The notes under the pieces were generated by a model. The model did not search any database, was not told the DNA's origin, and saw only the letters and a list, made by a program, of their open reading frames with translations. Of a DNA stretch of 64,000 bases, positions 25,141-35,349 are shown in pieces (positions within the stretch are counted from its first letter, which is position 1; each line of letters begins with the position of its first letter). Source of the stretch: Alteromonas sp. CI.11.F.A3 (GTDB taxonomy: Bacteria > Pseudomonadota > Gammaproteobacteria > Enterobacterales > Alteromonadaceae); assembly GCF_032925565.1 (NCBI RefSeq), contig NZ_CP136708.1, positions 1,426,001 to 1,490,000 of the forward strand, given 5' to 3'. Position numbers and translations under genes: made by a program.

Positions 25141-25875
25141 ATGAGTAAAACTGCAATCCTTTACAGAATGGTCACCGACAATCATATTTGCCCATTTGGC
25201 TTGCGATCAAAAGATTTGCTGGAAAGAGAAGGCTATGAGATAGACGATCGACCGCTTACCTCCAGAGAAGAAACCGATGCGTTTAAAGCTAAGCACGATG
25301 TAAAAACCACGCCACAAGCTTTTATAAACAATGAGCGGATAGGTGGATACGATGAGTTGCGTACGTATTTTGGCAAAGGCGAGGCGGGACAAACTGGTAC
25401 AACGTACACACCCGTAATCGCCATATTCTCTGTTGCAGCGCTATTAGCTTTAGCCGTTCAATATGCTGTCGCGGGGGCGTATTTCTCGCTTCGCACGCTA
25501 ATGCTCTTTATTGCGTTTTCAATGTCGCTGTTGGCAGTACAAAAGTTGAAAGATCTTTTCAGCTTCACCAATTCATTTATTACCTACGATTTATTAGCCA
25601 TGAAATGGGTTCGCTACGGGTATATCTATCCGTTTATAGAAGCCTATGCAGGTATTGGTATGGTGGCTCATTTGCCCGCACTAGTAGTAGCGCCGTTCTC
25701 CCTATTTATCGGAACGGTAGGAGCGGTTTCAGTTATCAAAGCGGTGTATATCGATAAACGGGAGCTTAAATGTGCCTGCGTAGGTGGCGACAGCAATGTG
25801 CCATTGGGTTTTGTTTCGTTGACTGAAAACCTGTTTATGATAGCTGGTGCTCTGTTGATGTTTTTCTACATGTAG
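25141..25875 (+). CDS. Glutaredoxin-MauE/DoxX-like membrane fusion protein
   Basis: A 244-residue two-part protein. Residues 1-80 form a glutaredoxin-like domain with Cys17-Pro-Phe-Gly, a monothiol version of the usual CPxC, and TTPQAFINNERIGGYDEL, the cis-proline and glutathione-binding segment. Residues about 90-244 have four membrane spans related to MauE/DoxX-type redox membrane proteins, with the CACVGG pair (Cys-Ala-Cys) before the last span. The design suggests passing electrons or thiol-disulfide exchange across the membrane. GGGGAG lies just upstream of the ATG. It appears to be a single-gene unit. The partner protein is not identifiable here. Confidence 0.88.
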   Translation: MSKTAILYRMVTDNHICPFGLRSKDLLEREGYEIDDRPLTSREETDAFKAKHDVKTTPQAFINNERIGGYDELRTYFGKGEAGQTGTTYTPVIAIFSVAALLALAVQYAVAGAYFSLRTLMLFIAFSMSLLAVQKLKDLFSFTNSFITYDLLAMKWVRYGYIYPFIEAYAGIGMVAHLPALVVAPFSLFIGTVGAVSVIKAVYIDKRELKCACVGGDSNVPLGFVSLTENLFMIAGALLMFFYM

Positions 25876-26186
25876 CTGGGTTCATCCTCATGTAAAACCT
25901 TCATAAATGCTGAAAAAGTCGCACGCTCAAGGTTCCGGCCAAAGCACTGTAACTTTTCATCTCTAGTAAAAAATTGCATATAAACAGAAGCTTAAGGTTT
26001 TTATAGCACTGGTTTGGATATTGCAGTCTCAAAGCTACACATACAAATTAGTTATTCGAATTGCCGGCTTAGAAAGTGTACCGCTGAATAGCGTACATAC
26101 AAGCAATCTTCATTTTCAGCTTTGCTTTACGCAAACACTGAATGGGAAGCGGCATTAGATGTTGTTTAAGAGATAGGAGTTTCATT
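25876..26186. other. Intergenic region
   Basis: Around 310 bases with no convincing gene. The longest frame runs into the next gene from an upstream ATG at 26142, but the true start is the ATG at 26187 with AGGAG. No hairpin terminator for the preceding gene was seen. Confidence 0.45.
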
Positions 26187-26738
26187 ATGAGTAATCAGCA
26201 AAATTTGGAAGGCAAAAAAATCGCTATTTTAGCTACCGATGGTTTTGAGCAAAGTGAGCTTGTGCAGCCAAGAGATATGCTGACAGAGCAGGGCGCCACA
26301 GTAGAGATACTATCAATTGATGACCAAAGCAGTATCACTGCATGGAATGAAGGAAATTGGGGTAAACAAATATCGGTAGATGCGCAAGTGTCCTCGGTAG
26401 CGCCAAGCGATTACGATGCGCTGGTATTGCCTGGTGGTCAAATTAACCCTGATATTTTACGTACAAACAGCGATGCGGTTTCATTTATAAAGCAAGCGCA
26501 CGCTGAACCTCGCATTAAAGCCCTTGCCGCTATCTGCCATGGACCTTGGTTACTCGTTGAATCGGAAGTGGCAAAAAATAGCGCCCTGACTTCCTTCCCA
26601 AGTATTAAAACCGATTTAATAAATGCGGGCGCAACATGGAAAGATGAGCAGGTGGTGCAAGATGGTAAATTGGTTACCAGCCGAAACCCAGATGACATTC
26701 CTGCCTTTGTAGAGAAAATTAGTGAACTCATAGCTTAA
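26187..26738 (+). CDS. DJ-1/PfpI family protein, YhbO-like
   Basis: A 183-residue protein of the PfpI/DJ-1 group. The nucleophile-elbow cysteine is Cys117 in AAICHGPWLL, with a supporting Glu near the N-terminus (DGFEQSEL) and the LVTSRNPDDIPAF tail seen in E. coli YhbO. Such proteins act on glycated or methylglyoxal-modified molecules or as stress hydrolases; the deglycase claim is disputed in the literature. ATG 26187 follows AGGAG (26175-26179). An upstream ATG 15 codons earlier has no site. The gene may be co-transcribed with the SDR gene 74 bases downstream. Confidence 0.92.
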   Translation: MSNQQNLEGKKIAILATDGFEQSELVQPRDMLTEQGATVEILSIDDQSSITAWNEGNWGKQISVDAQVSSVAPSDYDALVLPGGQINPDILRTNSDAVSFIKQAHAEPRIKALAAICHGPWLLVESEVAKNSALTSFPSIKTDLINAGATWKDEQVVQDGKLVTSRNPDDIPAFVEKISELIA

Positions 26739-26812
26739 GCATTTTAGGTGAGACTAGAAACTCTCACAAAGAACTTTAGGCGAGTAAATAATTAGATTGA
26801 CCAGGAGTATGT

Positions 26813-27514
26813 ATGTCTAGTCAGAAAACAGATTCAAAGGTTATTGTTATTACCGGTGCATCAAGCGGGATTGGCAAAGCAACTGCCCAAGCATTGGTAA
26901 ATGAAGGCAATAAAGTTGCCTTAATTGCAAGAAGCGAAGATAAGCTTAACGACCTAGTGGCAGAACTTGGCGATGAAAATGCATTTGCAGTTACTGCCGA
27001 TGTGAGCGATTTCGATGATTTAGAAAAGGCGTTTAGCAAAGTAACTAAGCATTACGGCCAAGTAGATGGTGTATTCGCCAATGCGGGTACAGGCGCTAAA
27101 AGCGCAGGTATCGAAAATGGCGATGTTGAAGAATGGCAAAGCATGTTGGGCGCGAATATAAATGGACTTTTATACACTGCAAAGCTTGGACTACCTTTGC
27201 TGAAAAAGACTAAAGGTCACTTTATATTGACCAGTTCGGTAGCGGGCAGAATTGCGCTTAAAGGCTCAGTATATGGCGCGAGCAAATGGTTTGCTTATGG
27301 CTTTGGGCAAAACTTAGCGGAAGAAATGAAAGAGTGGGGCGGGCGATGCACTACCATTTGCCCAGGTATGGTTAATACGCCATTTTTCGATGAGCCCAAA
27401 GAAGATAAGCTACAGCCCGAAGATATTGCCAAATCGGTGTTGTTTGTATTATCTGCTAATGATTCGGCCTGCGTACGAGAAGTTTACGTAATGCCAACAT
27501 CGCAGACGACTTAA
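26813..27514 (+). CDS. Classical short-chain dehydrogenase/reductase
   Basis: A 233-residue SDR. TGASSGIGKAT is the cofactor-binding glycine motif, FANAG the NNAG-like motif, the catalytic serine is in LTSSVAG, and Tyr-x-x-x-Lys is YGASKWF. The Arg-Ser pair after the second strand (ALIARSEDKL) suggests NADP preference. PGMVNTPFF follows the catalytic tyrosine as usual. AGGAG (26803-26807) precedes the ATG. It lies downstream of the YhbO-like gene on the same strand, so both may form a carbonyl-stress unit. The substrate is unknown. Confidence 0.92.
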   Translation: MSSQKTDSKVIVITGASSGIGKATAQALVNEGNKVALIARSEDKLNDLVAELGDENAFAVTADVSDFDDLEKAFSKVTKHYGQVDGVFANAGTGAKSAGIENGDVEEWQSMLGANINGLLYTAKLGLPLLKKTKGHFILTSSVAGRIALKGSVYGASKWFAYGFGQNLAEEMKEWGGRCTTICPGMVNTPFFDEPKEDKLQPEDIAKSVLFVLSANDSACVREVYVMPTSQTT

Positions 27515-27547
27515 CAGGCTTAATGTTTGTAACTTCACGGTAGATCT

Positions 27548-27579
27548 ATGGCAGCGGATGTAAGCATGTCCGCTGCCAT
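27548..27579. terminator. Hairpin between convergent genes
   Basis: An 11-bp perfect stem, ATGGCAGCGGA (27548-27558) with TCCGCTGCCAT (27569-27579), around a 10-base loop. It sits between the convergent SDR and LysR genes. No long T tract follows on either side, so intrinsic termination is likely but not certain. Confidence 0.55.
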
Positions 27580-27606
27580 ATGCTTTAAATGTTCCTCATA
27601 TCCCAC

Positions 27607-28491
27607 TCATTGATCGCACATACTTAGCATATAACCTATAGACAAGGCCTCGCCGCACAACGATGGAGTGGCACTACAATAGCGATGCACATTCTCAATT
27701 AAATCCCGCGCTTGAACACTTGGGCTAGATGAATTAGGCCACAATGCATAGATGGGGCGAGTAAATAACTGCTCACTATGAAACTGCAACTCAGGCGTTT
27801 TATCATCTATGAGTGTCTGAATTTCAGTACTGGGTAACAGTGCTGCCCCATTTCCTGACGCTACAAACTGTCTCGCTAGCGTAATATCACCCACGAAATG
27901 CACATTGTCATACGCGCCGGCTAAAGTAGTAAACTGCTCAGCGTTGGGAATTTGTTTGATGGTGTAGGGTACAAAAAGATGAGAAGTATTTAGTTTATTA
28001 TCCCTTCCAACAATGTGAACAGAAACACTGCCCATTTTTCTCTGTATTAATGAAGAGTCTTGCTGTTCTCCTACCCGAAACGCGATATCAAATTGCTTTT
28101 GACTCGTTAATACGTTTCGGTTGTTAGGCTCTATACGCAGTTGTAATGTTGGGTGAGCAAATTGAAATTCACTGAATGGCGTAAATAATGGGCCGGCTAC
28201 CAAATTTTGTGGGCATAACACACTAAGCATATTTAGTTGTGTGCTGTCGTATGCTTGCACCTTTTGTTTTACGCGTAAAATAACATCGGCAACATCATCG
28301 TATACCATTTTACCAAATGCAGTCAGCACTACGCCCCTAGACGAACGAGTCAGTAGAGGGGTACCAAATCGCACTTCAAGTTTTGCGATACGTTTTGATA
28401 ACGCTGAGGGAGATATATGCAAATCTTCCGCCGTTTTAGCGAAACTGCCTCTTTGGATCACTTCGATAAAAAGCGTTAAGTCATCTAGCAC
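27607..28491 (-). CDS. LysR-family transcriptional regulator
   Basis: A 294-residue LysR regulator. The helix-turn-helix covers residues 1-60 (FIEVIQRGSFAKTAEDLHISPSALSKRIAKLEVRFGTPLLTRSSRGVVLTAFG reads across it). The effector domain follows and ends near residue 270 (for example LARQFVASGNGAALLP). It starts with GTG, five bases from AGGAA. It is divergent from the DUF2798/monooxygenase pair at 28579, the usual arrangement for a LysR regulator and its target. The effector is unknown. Confidence 0.92.
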   Translation of the reverse strand: MLDDLTLFIEVIQRGSFAKTAEDLHISPSALSKRIAKLEVRFGTPLLTRSSRGVVLTAFGKMVYDDVADVILRVKQKVQAYDSTQLNMLSVLCPQNLVAGPLFTPFSEFQFAHPTLQLRIEPNNRNVLTSQKQFDIAFRVGEQQDSSLIQRKMGSVSVHIVGRDNKLNTSHLFVPYTIKQIPNAEQFTTLAGAYDNVHFVGDITLARQFVASGNGAALLPSTEIQTLIDDKTPELQFHSEQLFTRPIYALWPNSSSPSVQARDLIENVHRYCSATPSLCGEALSIGYMLSMCDQ

Positions 28492-28520
28492 ATCATTTCC
28501 TGCAATCTAAGGTTTCCATT

Positions 28521-28541
28521 TCGCTTATTCTCACCAAGCGA
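28521..28541. promoter_or_regulatory. Possible LysR operator
   Basis: TCGCTT (28521-28526) and AAGCGA (28536-28541) form an inverted repeat with nine bases between, compatible with the T-N11-A pattern of LysR sites. It lies midway between the divergent LysR gene and the DUF2798 gene. Confidence 0.45.
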
Positions 28542-28578
28542 CACACGTATACACTAACATCGCTTTAAGGAGGAATGG

Positions 28579-28794
28579 ATGGAAAGAATTATCTTTACTG
28601 CGCTGTTTTCATGTTGTCTGTCTGGACTGATGTCCGGTTGGGTGACATTTATTAATTTAGGGATCACAGATACGTTTTTGTCAGATTGGTCAATAGCATT
28701 CATTAAGGCTTACCCCATGGCCTTTGTGGCTGCGTACGCCCTTGCTAAGCCAATTAAATTATTAACCCAAAAAATCATAGGATCAAATTCATGA
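28579..28794 (+). CDS. DUF2798 small membrane protein
   Basis: A 71-residue protein with two membrane spans (about residues 6-27 and 41-60). The pattern SGLMSGWVTFINLG followed by WSIAFIKAYPMAFVAAYALAKPIKLL resembles DUF2798, a family of small inner-membrane proteins without known function. AAGGAGG precedes the ATG. Its last four bases overlap the start of the next gene, and it is divergent from a LysR regulator that probably controls both. Confidence 0.85.
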   Translation: MERIIFTALFSCCLSGLMSGWVTFINLGITDTFLSDWSIAFIKAYPMAFVAAYALAKPIKLLTQKIIGSNS

Positions 28795-29099
28795 AGAAAG
28801 CCGACAAACCGGTGCATATTGTTGCCATTATTCAACCACAGCTACGCTATTATGAAAAGGGAATAGAGGCACTACAGCGCCTTCTCATCCCCACTAGAGG
28901 TGAGCCTGGGTGTATTCGCTTTGATGTTTTTGAAGATAGAGAAAATGGCCAATATATTTTGGTGGAACACTTCAAGTGCCAGGCCGACTTAGACTTTCAT
29001 TACGCGCAAGAATATACCAAGTCGGTATTTGCACTGTATGAAACCATTTTGGCAACAGCACCTGAAATTCGCCATCTTTCTCCCATAGAAGCGAGCTAG
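28791..29099 (+). CDS. Antibiotic biosynthesis monooxygenase (ABM/YgiN) family protein
   Basis: A 102-residue dimeric alpha/beta-barrel protein of the ABM fold. GEPGCIRFDVFEDRENGQYILVEHFKCQADLDFHYA is the family core, as in YgiN-type quinol monooxygenases and related small cofactor-free oxygenases. It overlaps the DUF2798 gene by four bases (ATGA). The pair, under a divergent LysR gene, recalls quinone or electrophile defence units, but this is inference. The gene runs convergent with cyoE, whose stop is 30 bases away. Confidence 0.87.
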   Translation: MKKADKPVHIVAIIQPQLRYYEKGIEALQRLLIPTRGEPGCIRFDVFEDRENGQYILVEHFKCQADLDFHYAQEYTKSVFALYETILATAPEIRHLSPIEAS

Positions 29100-29128
29100 C
29101 ACCTAAACCGCTACGTAAAAGAGTTTAA

Positions 29129-30013
29129 CTAAAAAAGGCTTAAAACGTTGCTGTGATAATCCACAGCCATGGCAATTGAGAGCGCCGTGATATTGATAAT
29201 CGAAAACCCGAACACTTGGCGCGCCCAGCCTTCAATATTGATATCGCGGCGATATCCCCGTAGCGCCATTATCAACCACCACAAGCTTGTGGAAAAGGCG
29301 ACAGCCAAAAAGCCTACGCCAGTATAACCACCAATTGGTAACAGTAGTGTGACCATGGCATACACCGCAATGTATAACACAATGTGTTGCTTAGCTTTTG
29401 CAATGCCTTGTGCCACAGGAAGTACCGGTATATTGGCCGCTTCGTAATCTTTGTAACGAAAAATAGCGATTGCGTAAGAGTGAGGCATTTGCCATATACT
29501 GAACATCACTAGTAATATCGCGGCGGCCATATCAAATGTGCCAGTTACTGCGCAGTAACCTACCACGGGCGGCACCGCGCCAGACAAACTGCCCACAAGG
29601 GTGCCATATACAGAGTTACGCTTCATGTATAAGCTGTATACACCTACGTAAACCACATAACCCAAGGCAGCGAAAAACACTGCCGTTAGGTTTGTATAAA
29701 AAGTCAGTAAAGCGAACCCTGCAACCCCTAGCACTGCGCCGTGCCAGAAGGCTGCTTTCAACGACATTTCGCCGGTAACTGTCACCCGAGTGCGTGTTCG
29801 CTGCATTTTGTTGTCGATGTCGCTGTCTATGCAGTTGTTAATCGCACAACCAGAAGCCACCACTAAAGACAAGCCAACCAAGGTCGCTATCATTAAAGGC
29901 CAGTCAACATCCCCGCGAGCAGCGAGTAAAAAACCACCTGCTACGGAAATTAAATTGCCCATAATGATGCCGGGTTTAGTCACCGATAAATAGCGGCGAA
30001 ATATAGCGTTCAT
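29129..30013 (-). CDS. cyoE: Protoheme IX farnesyltransferase (heme O synthase)
   Basis: A 294-residue UbiA-superfamily membrane protein, close in length to E. coli CyoE (296). The prenyl-diphosphate-binding motif [17 protein letters not shown] is clear, with a second Asp-rich segment in a later loop ([13 protein letters not shown]), and seven to nine membrane spans. It attaches a farnesyl group to heme b to make heme O for the terminal oxidase encoded upstream. It is the last gene of the cyo operon, 54 bases after cyoD. Confidence 0.97.
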   Translation of the reverse strand: MNAIFRRYLSVTKPGIIMGNLISVAGGFLLAARGDVDWPLMIATLVGLSLVVASGCAINNCIDSDIDNKMQRTRTRVTVTGEMSLKAAFWHGAVLGVAGFALLTFYTNLTAVFFAALGYVVYVGVYSLYMKRNSVYGTLVGSLSGAVPPVVGYCAVTGTFDMAAAILLVMFSIWQMPHSYAIAIFRYKDYEAANIPVLPVAQGIAKAKQHIVLYIAVYAMVTLLLPIGGYTGVGFLAVAFSTSLWWLIMALRGYRRDINIEGWARQVFGFSIINITALSIAMAVDYHSNVLSLF

Positions 30014-30067
30014 TTAACTGTTTACCTTTTTCGTTGTCAGTGCCTAACCTTCGTTACGCGCGAAGGG

Positions 30068-30451
30068 CTAGTACATCATCATGGCGTTCGATTCGTAGAT
30101 TATCCAAATCGACAACCCTACTACCATGAAGATAATGAGTGCGCTGAATAAAAACGAAATAGTACTGGCTCGACCGTCTTCAGTAACAAAGTTAAGGTGA
30201 AGGAAGTACTTTAGATGAACCCAAATTTGTACAATCGCGAAAACGACGATGCTCCATAAGGTGGTCACTTTTGAGAAGTCTCCTTCCATTACCATCCAAA
30301 ATGGAATAACCGTTAAAATCACTGACAATACAAAACCAATTAAATAGGTTTTCACGTTGCCATGGTCTTGCGCATGGGCGCATTCAGCATGAGTTATGGC
30401 ATTTCCGTTACTCGAATTGGCGGTTATTTTGTTAGAACGATGACCCGTCAT
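30068..30451 (-). CDS. cyoD: Cytochrome o ubiquinol oxidase subunit IV
   Basis: A 127-residue protein with three membrane spans. HGNVKTYLIGFVLSVILTVIPFWMVM and FAIVQIWVHLKYFLHLNF closely follow E. coli CyoD. The start is set at ATG 30451, which overlaps the cyoC stop as TGATG. A longer in-frame opening to 30601 lies inside cyoC and is not used. The N-terminal 30 residues before the conserved part are His- and Asn-rich and longer than in E. coli (109 residues in total). This subunit assists assembly of the oxidase. Confidence 0.95.
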   Translation of the reverse strand: MTGHRSNKITANSSNGNAITHAECAHAQDHGNVKTYLIGFVLSVILTVIPFWMVMEGDFSKVTTLWSIVVFAIVQIWVHLKYFLHLNFVTEDGRASTISFLFSALIIFMVVGLSIWIIYESNAMMMY

Positions 30452-31065
30452 CACATTGCCCCCATTAAATAAACCACAGTGAAAACACAAATCCATACAA
30501 TATCGAGGAAATGCCAGAACAAGCTTAAGCAACTTAATCTTGTTACCGTTTTCTCCGGTAAGCCACGGCGCAACACTTCGATAAACAAAATTGTCATCCA
30601 AATAAGCCCCGACGTTACGTGGATACCGTGTAAGCCTACTAGCGAGAAAAAGGCAGTAAGAAAGGCGCTTTCTTGAGGGCCGTTACCATGCACGATTAAG
30701 TGATGGAATTCATACACTTCCATACCTATGAAGGTAGCACCCAACACCCACGTAATAGCAAGCCATGCCAATGCACCACTTTTGTTTTGCTTGTGCGCGC
30801 AAATCATGGCGAAGCCGAAGGTGATACTACTAACGAGTAGCGCGGCGGTTTCAACCGCCACAAAGTTAAGTTCGAAGATATCTTTACCAGACACGCCTCC
30901 GGCCGTGTTCATGAACAACACGGCGTAGGTAGCGAAAAACGACGCGAACAACAAGCAATCGGTCATTAAGTAAAGCCAAAATCCGAATACCGTATTGTTT
31001 TCGTGATGTTCGTGCTCATGTTCTTGTTGTATATCGCGAGCCATATCAGTTGCTAATGCGCTCAT
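30451..31065 (-). CDS. cyoC: Cytochrome o ubiquinol oxidase subunit III
   Basis: A 204-residue membrane subunit with five spans, the same length as E. coli Cyo[40 protein letters not shown], and [14 protein letters not shown] are conserved. It is part of the four-subunit quinol oxidase in the inner membrane. Its ATG overlaps the cyoB stop (ATGA). Confidence 0.96.
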   Translation of the reverse strand: MSALATDMARDIQQEHEHEHHENNTVFGFWLYLMTDCLLFASFFATYAVLFMNTAGGVSGKDIFELNFVAVETAALLVSSITFGFAMICAHKQNKSGALAWLAITWVLGATFIGMEVYEFHHLIVHGNGPQESAFLTAFFSLVGLHGIHVTSGLIWMTILFIEVLRRGLPEKTVTRLSCLSLFWHFLDIVWICVFTVVYLMGAM

Positions 31066-33050
31066 ACAGACACTCCTTTCGCATTGGCAGCTAAATGCGC
31101 TTGTTCAATTTTTTCAATCTCATCTACCTGAACGTAGTAATCAACATCACAGGTGTAACAACGCTTAATAAATACACCTATTCCAGCGATAAGCGCAGCA
31201 GCGGCTAACCACCAAATATGCCAAATAAGCGCAAAGCCCATTACGGTGAAGCTCATGCTCATGAATACGCCAGCAGAGGTATTCTTCGGCATGTGAATAG
31301 GCGCGTATTTCTCAGGTTTTTGATAAGAGTCACCTCGTTCTTTTGCGTCTGTCCACGCATCGATATCGTGGATGTGAGGAATGTGCGCAAAGTTATAAAA
31401 CTGAGGCGGCGATGCAGTTGACCATTCCAGTGTGTGTCCATTCCATGGATCGCCGGTGGTGTCATCAAGCTTGTCTTTATTTTTGAAGCTTATGTACAAC
31501 TGTAATAGCTGGAAGAAAATACCAAGGGCAATAACAAACGCACCCACTGCTGCAATGTATAGCCACAAGTTCCAGTCAGGGTTGTTGGTATGGTTAAGCC
31601 TACGGGTCATGCCTAAGAAGCCCAGCACGTACAATGGTAAGAACGCCATCATGAAACCAATTTGCCAGCACCAGAAAGCGGCCTTACCGGTTCTTTCATC
31701 AAGCTTGAAGCCCATGGCTTTCGGGAACCAAAATGCAAAACCTGCCAAGTAACCAAATACCGCTCCACCAATAATGGTGTTGTGGAAATGAGCAATCAAA
31801 AACAGACTGTTATGAAGTACATAATCGGCGCCAGGTATAGCCAGCAGAACACCGGTCATTCCACCAATGGTAAAGGTCACCATAAAGCCTAATGCCCATA
31901 GAACAGGTACGCTAAGTACGAGACGGCCGCGGTACATGGTGAATAACCAGTTGAATAGTTTCACCCCTGTTGGCACCGCGATAACCATGGTCATAATACC
32001 GAAGAAGGCATTTACATTGGCACTTGAACCCATGGTAAAGAAGTGATGCAGCCATACTACAAAGCCTAAAATGGCAATTGCCCCCGATGCATACACCATT
32101 GAGGTATAACCAAATAAGCGTTTTGCCGTAAAGGTTGAAATAACTTCTGAGAAAATACCAAAAGCAGGTAGCACCAAAATGTAAACTTCAGGGTGGCCCC
32201 ATGCCCAAAATAAATTAATGTACATCATCGAGTTACCACCAGCTTCGTTCGTGAAGAAGTGGAAGTCTAGATAGCGGTCTAGTGTTAGCATGGCTAGCAC
32301 AGCCGTAAGAATAGGGAACGACGCGGCAATAAGGATATTTGCCCATGTACATGTCCACGTGAAAATTGGCATTTGCATCAATTTCATGCCCGGTGCACGC
32401 ATCTTAAATACAGTCACTAAGAAGTTAACCGCAGTAAGTAGCGTGCCGAGCCCTGATATCTGCAAGGCCCATATGTAGTAGTCGACGCCAACCCCCGGGC
32501 TTAATTCAAGCCCCGCTATTGGCGGATAAGCTACCCAACCTGTTTTTGCAAACTCACCTATACCTAATGAAATATTAATGAGAATGGCACCGCCAGCGGT
32601 AAGCCAAAAACTTAAATTATTCAAAAACGGGTAAGCAACATCACGGGCACCAATTTGCAGCGGTAGCACAATGTTCATTAAACCAATCATAAATGGCATG
32701 GCCATAAAGATGATCATAATAACGCCGTGAGCGGTGAAAATTTGGTCGTAGTGTTCTGGTGGCAAATAGCCAGGTGCGCCATTCGTTGCCACCGCAAGTT
32801 GGGTACGCATCATAATAGCGTCTGCAAAACCACGTAGTAACATCACCATAGCCAGCACAATGTACATAATGCCTAGGTGTTTATGGTCAACAGACGTGAT
32901 CCAATCATTCCACAGTGTGCCCCACTGCTTATATTTTGTTATGAGCAGTGCAATCGCAATACCCACTACAGCAATCACTGCCAACGTAACCATAATAATG
33001 GGTTCGTGGTAAGGCACTGACTCTATAGATAATTTACCTAAAAAAGACAT
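31062..33050 (-). CDS. cyoB: Cytochrome o ubiquinol oxidase subunit I
   Basis: A 662-residue heme-copper oxidase subunit. The heme-copper centre ligands are visible in [18 protein letters not shown] (copper-B His with cross-linked Tyr) and [11 protein letters not shown] (the two further copper-B histidines), and the heme ligands in HFHNTIIGG. The N-terminal [15 protein letters not shown] opening is typical. The subunit reduces O2 to water using ubiquinol and pumps protons. The length matches E. coli CyoB (663). It begins two bases after the cyoA stop codon. Confidence 0.97.
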   Translation of the reverse strand: MSFLGKLSIESVPYHEPIIMVTLAVIAVVGIAIALLITKYKQWGTLWNDWITSVDHKHLGIMYIVLAMVMLLRGFADAIMMRTQLAVATNGAPGYLPPEHYDQIFTAHGVIMIIFMAMPFMIGLMNIVLPLQIGARDVAYPFLNNLSFWLTAGGAILINISLGIGEFAKTGWVAYPPIAGLELSPGVGVDYYIWALQISGLGTLLTAVNFLVTVFKMRAPGMKLMQMPIFTWTCTWANILIAASFPILTAVLAMLTLDRYLDFHFFTNEAGGNSMMYINLFWAWGHPEVYILVLPAFGIFSEVISTFTAKRLFGYTSMVYASGAIAILGFVVWLHHFFTMGSSANVNAFFGIMTMVIAVPTGVKLFNWLFTMYRGRLVLSVPVLWALGFMVTFTIGGMTGVLLAIPGADYVLHNSLFLIAHFHNTIIGGAVFGYLAGFAFWFPKAMGFKLDERTGKAAFWCWQIGFMMAFLPLYVLGFLGMTRRLNHTNNPDWNLWLYIAAVGAFVIALGIFFQLLQLYISFKNKDKLDDTTGDPWNGHTLEWSTASPPQFYNFAHIPHIHDIDAWTDAKERGDSYQKPEKYAPIHMPKNTSAGVFMSMSFTVMGFALIWHIWWLAAAALIAGIGVFIKRCYTCDVDYYVQVDEIEKIEQAHLAANAKGVSV

Positions 33051-33052
33051 AA

Positions 33053-33994
33053 TTATTCGTTAACCTCTTCATGATGACCCTTGTGCATATCAGGCATCGC
33101 TTTTTTCATACCTGTAGCCGCGTTATTAGGCTTGCTGTAAAAATCCATCGAGCCGTGGTCTTTCATGTATTTCATTAGTATTTCGTGGAATAACCCATCA
33201 CTTACATCGCCGTAGTAGGTCACAGGATGATCTTCGGTGGGCTCTGCGAGTTCTTTGTAAGAGCCAGAAGTTAATGCCGTATCTTCTTGCTTAACCTTCT
33301 CTACCCAAGCGTCGAAATCAGCTTCTGTAGGGGTGGCAATAGCATTGAATTTCATGCCCGAGAAACCCGCGCCACTGTAGTTGGATGAAATGCCTTTGAA
33401 CGTACCCGGCTCATTTGCAATGAGGTGTAGCTTGGTTTCCATTCCGGCCATTGAGTAAATTTGACTGCCCAATTGTGGAATGAAAAACGAGTTCATGGCG
33501 TTTTCAGAAGTAATTTTGAAAGCGATGGGTTTGTTAGCAGGAAAAACTAATTCGTTCACCGTAGCAATGCCTTGCTCTGGATAGATGAATAACCACTTCC
33601 AGTCTAATGACACCACTTCTACAGTAAGGTGTTCACCTTGACCTTCAAGCGGTGCATAGGGGTCTAACGCTATGGTTGAACGCCAAGTTATAACGCCTAA
33701 AGCAACAATAATGAGTACGGGAACTGACCATACCAAAGCTTCAATTTTGGTAGAGTGGGCCCATTTGGGGGTGTAAATTTCAAAGTCGCGACTGGCGCGA
33801 TATTTCCAAGCGAAATAGAGTGTTAGCACAATGACTGGGATCACAACAATGAGCATAAGAATGGTGCAAAGAATGATTAGATTCTTTTCATCCACACCTA
33901 CTTGCCCTTTAGGATCGAGTACGCCGCCACTGCAACCGGCTAGCATCAGCACGATTGTGGTAAAAGTTAGTTTCAAGAGGTTACGAATAGACAA
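33053..33994 (-). CDS. cyoA: Cytochrome o ubiquinol oxidase subunit II
   Basis: A lipoprotein of about 313 residues with the lipobox Leu-Ala-Gly-Cys (LMLAGCSGG), two membrane spans and a periplasmic cupredoxin domain. [24 protein letters not shown] and [12 protein letters not shown] are conserved with E. coli CyoA. Copper-A ligands are absent, as in quinol oxidases. I set the start at TTG 33994, after TAGGAAAA. This gives near the E. coli length of 315, against 344 from the longest frame starting at 34087. The exact start remains uncertain. It is the first gene of the cyo operon. Confidence 0.94.
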   Translation of the reverse strand: MSIRNLLKLTFTTIVLMLAGCSGGVLDPKGQVGVDEKNLIILCTILMLIVVIPVIVLTLYFAWKYRASRDFEIYTPKWAHSTKIEALVWSVPVLIIVALGVITWRSTIALDPYAPLEGQGEHLTVEVVSLDWKWLFIYPEQGIATVNELVFPANKPIAFKITSENAMNSFFIPQLGSQIYSMAGMETKLHLIANEPGTFKGISSNYSGAGFSGMKFNAIATPTEADFDAWVEKVKQEDTALTSGSYKELAEPTEDHPVTYYGDVSDGLFHEILMKYMKDHGSMDFYSKPNNAATGMKKAMPDMHKGHHEEVNE

Positions 33995-34222
33995 AAATAT
34001 TTTTCCTATAACCCGTAAGTTCAAGGGGTTGCGGCAATTAGTCAGCACAAATAAACAGTGCAGACGAGCAGCAAAGATAAGTATCAAAGGTAAGCAGCAA
34101 ATAGATCATCGATATGCATACCGAAGACAATAGATGGCCGCGGTGCTTAGTCCGCAAAGACAAGCACGCCATTTAGCGTTTTCGGGTAACGATCAGTGTT
34201 TACACATCGATATCAAAAACGG

Positions 34223-34642
34223 TTAGCTGAGAGTAGGAGGTGCTCGGCTACCAATTTTTTGAATAAAGGGGTGAGGGTATTCGTGAAAAACGAAAGGAAC
34301 AGGTTGGTCATTGCCAATAAACTGGGCTCTAGCGGTGGCGCAAGCATGAACTTGAAGGCCAACCAGCACCAATATAATGGTAGGAAGAGAAAACAGGGAG
34401 AGCGCTTGGTTAAAAGCGGCAATGAAAAAAGGCTCAATAACAATATTGTCGTGGAGCGCACTAACAAACTCGCCGGAGTCGGCCATTGTGCCGCTGGCTA
34501 TCAATGCTACGTTAAGCAATAAGGCGGCGTTTGCAATCCATAGGAATACCCCTACACCTGTGGTGTAGCGTTGAAGTTTCTGCACAAATGCAGCGAAAGC
34601 AGGCTGCAGAAAAACATCAATTGAAGGGTGTGGATTAGCCAT
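34223..34642 (-). CDS. Unknown membrane protein upstream of cyo
   Basis: A 139-residue protein with two probable membrane spans (GVFLWIANAALLLNVALIASG and LFSLPTIILVLVGLQVHACA). I do not recognise the family. GAGGA lies about 13 bases before the ATG at 34642, a rather wide spacing. It is co-directional with cyoA, with a 228-base gap that probably contains the cyo promoter. Other frames across this stretch are open too, so the call rests on the hydrophobic pattern and is moderate. Confidence 0.6.
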   Translation of the reverse strand: MANPHPSIDVFLQPAFAAFVQKLQRYTTGVGVFLWIANAALLLNVALIASGTMADSGEFVSALHDNIVIEPFFIAAFNQALSLFSLPTIILVLVGLQVHACATARAQFIGNDQPVPFVFHEYPHPFIQKIGSRAPPTLS

Positions 34643-35349
34643 GCTTAAGTAAAAATCCTCGAAAATTGCCGGGGCAATTAAATGAACTTGAGTCGCTATT
34701 TCAGCGAGGGAGAGTAATGATTAATTCTATTCATCACAAGGGGCGACTGCCCACTTTATTAAAAATCACTTCAATAAAAAACTTTCGATTTTTACCCGCG
34801 TTAACAAATAATTAATTTTTAATAAGGTTGGGAGTGTAGAGGCTGTGGGTAGTTGAAAGCCCTAAGAATTGGACGTGTGCGTTCGATTTGTGTATTTAAC
34901 TCACTGCTAAGATATGATTTTGTTAATTTAATGTTTTGTTTTTTCGCGTGGTTAGGCTTACATGAAGTCAGTTGGGATAACAGTTAAGTAAGCCGATTTT
35001 TGCGATGAGTAGAAGCACTCTATTATGGCTTACAGCCTAAATATATTTTGAAAATCAGTCATATTCTATTAAGAAGTCATATTATTAGAATAATAAAGAC
35101 GGGTTGGTTTTATTAGCTTCACTAAAAAGCAGTAGTCTATTTTCTTCCCATTATTGATTTCATGAAGTATCTGAAATTAGGCAAATAAAGTATCTACCCT
35201 CACATCTGCAGACTACTCTACTTATCGATTATATAACTCATTGAGCTCCGCTTCTTTGTTGACCTTACTTCGTCTGGTCGTAGTGGTGGCGGCAAGCAGA
35301 CGTTGCAGCAATCGTATTTGCTGCGCTAATAAAGGCAACAGGAGAGCAG
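34643..35349. other. Long AT-rich intergenic region
   Basis: About 700 bases without a supported gene, separating divergent units. It contains a 14-bp palindrome ATTATTAGAATAAT at 35081-35094 and several AT-rich tracts that could be promoters. A CAGGAGAG ribosome-binding site sits just before the SDR gene at 35350. I see no RNA gene. Confidence 0.45.

Noticed and set aside
30452..30601. 50-codon extension of cyoD
   Set aside because: It lies wholly within cyoC; ATG 30451 with the TGATG overlap gives a normal CyoD.
34196..34522. Plus-strand 108-codon frame opposite the membrane protein at 34223
   Set aside because: Highly basic with many Asn/Lys/Arg and no family; it is the mirror of the hydrophobic minus-strand frame.
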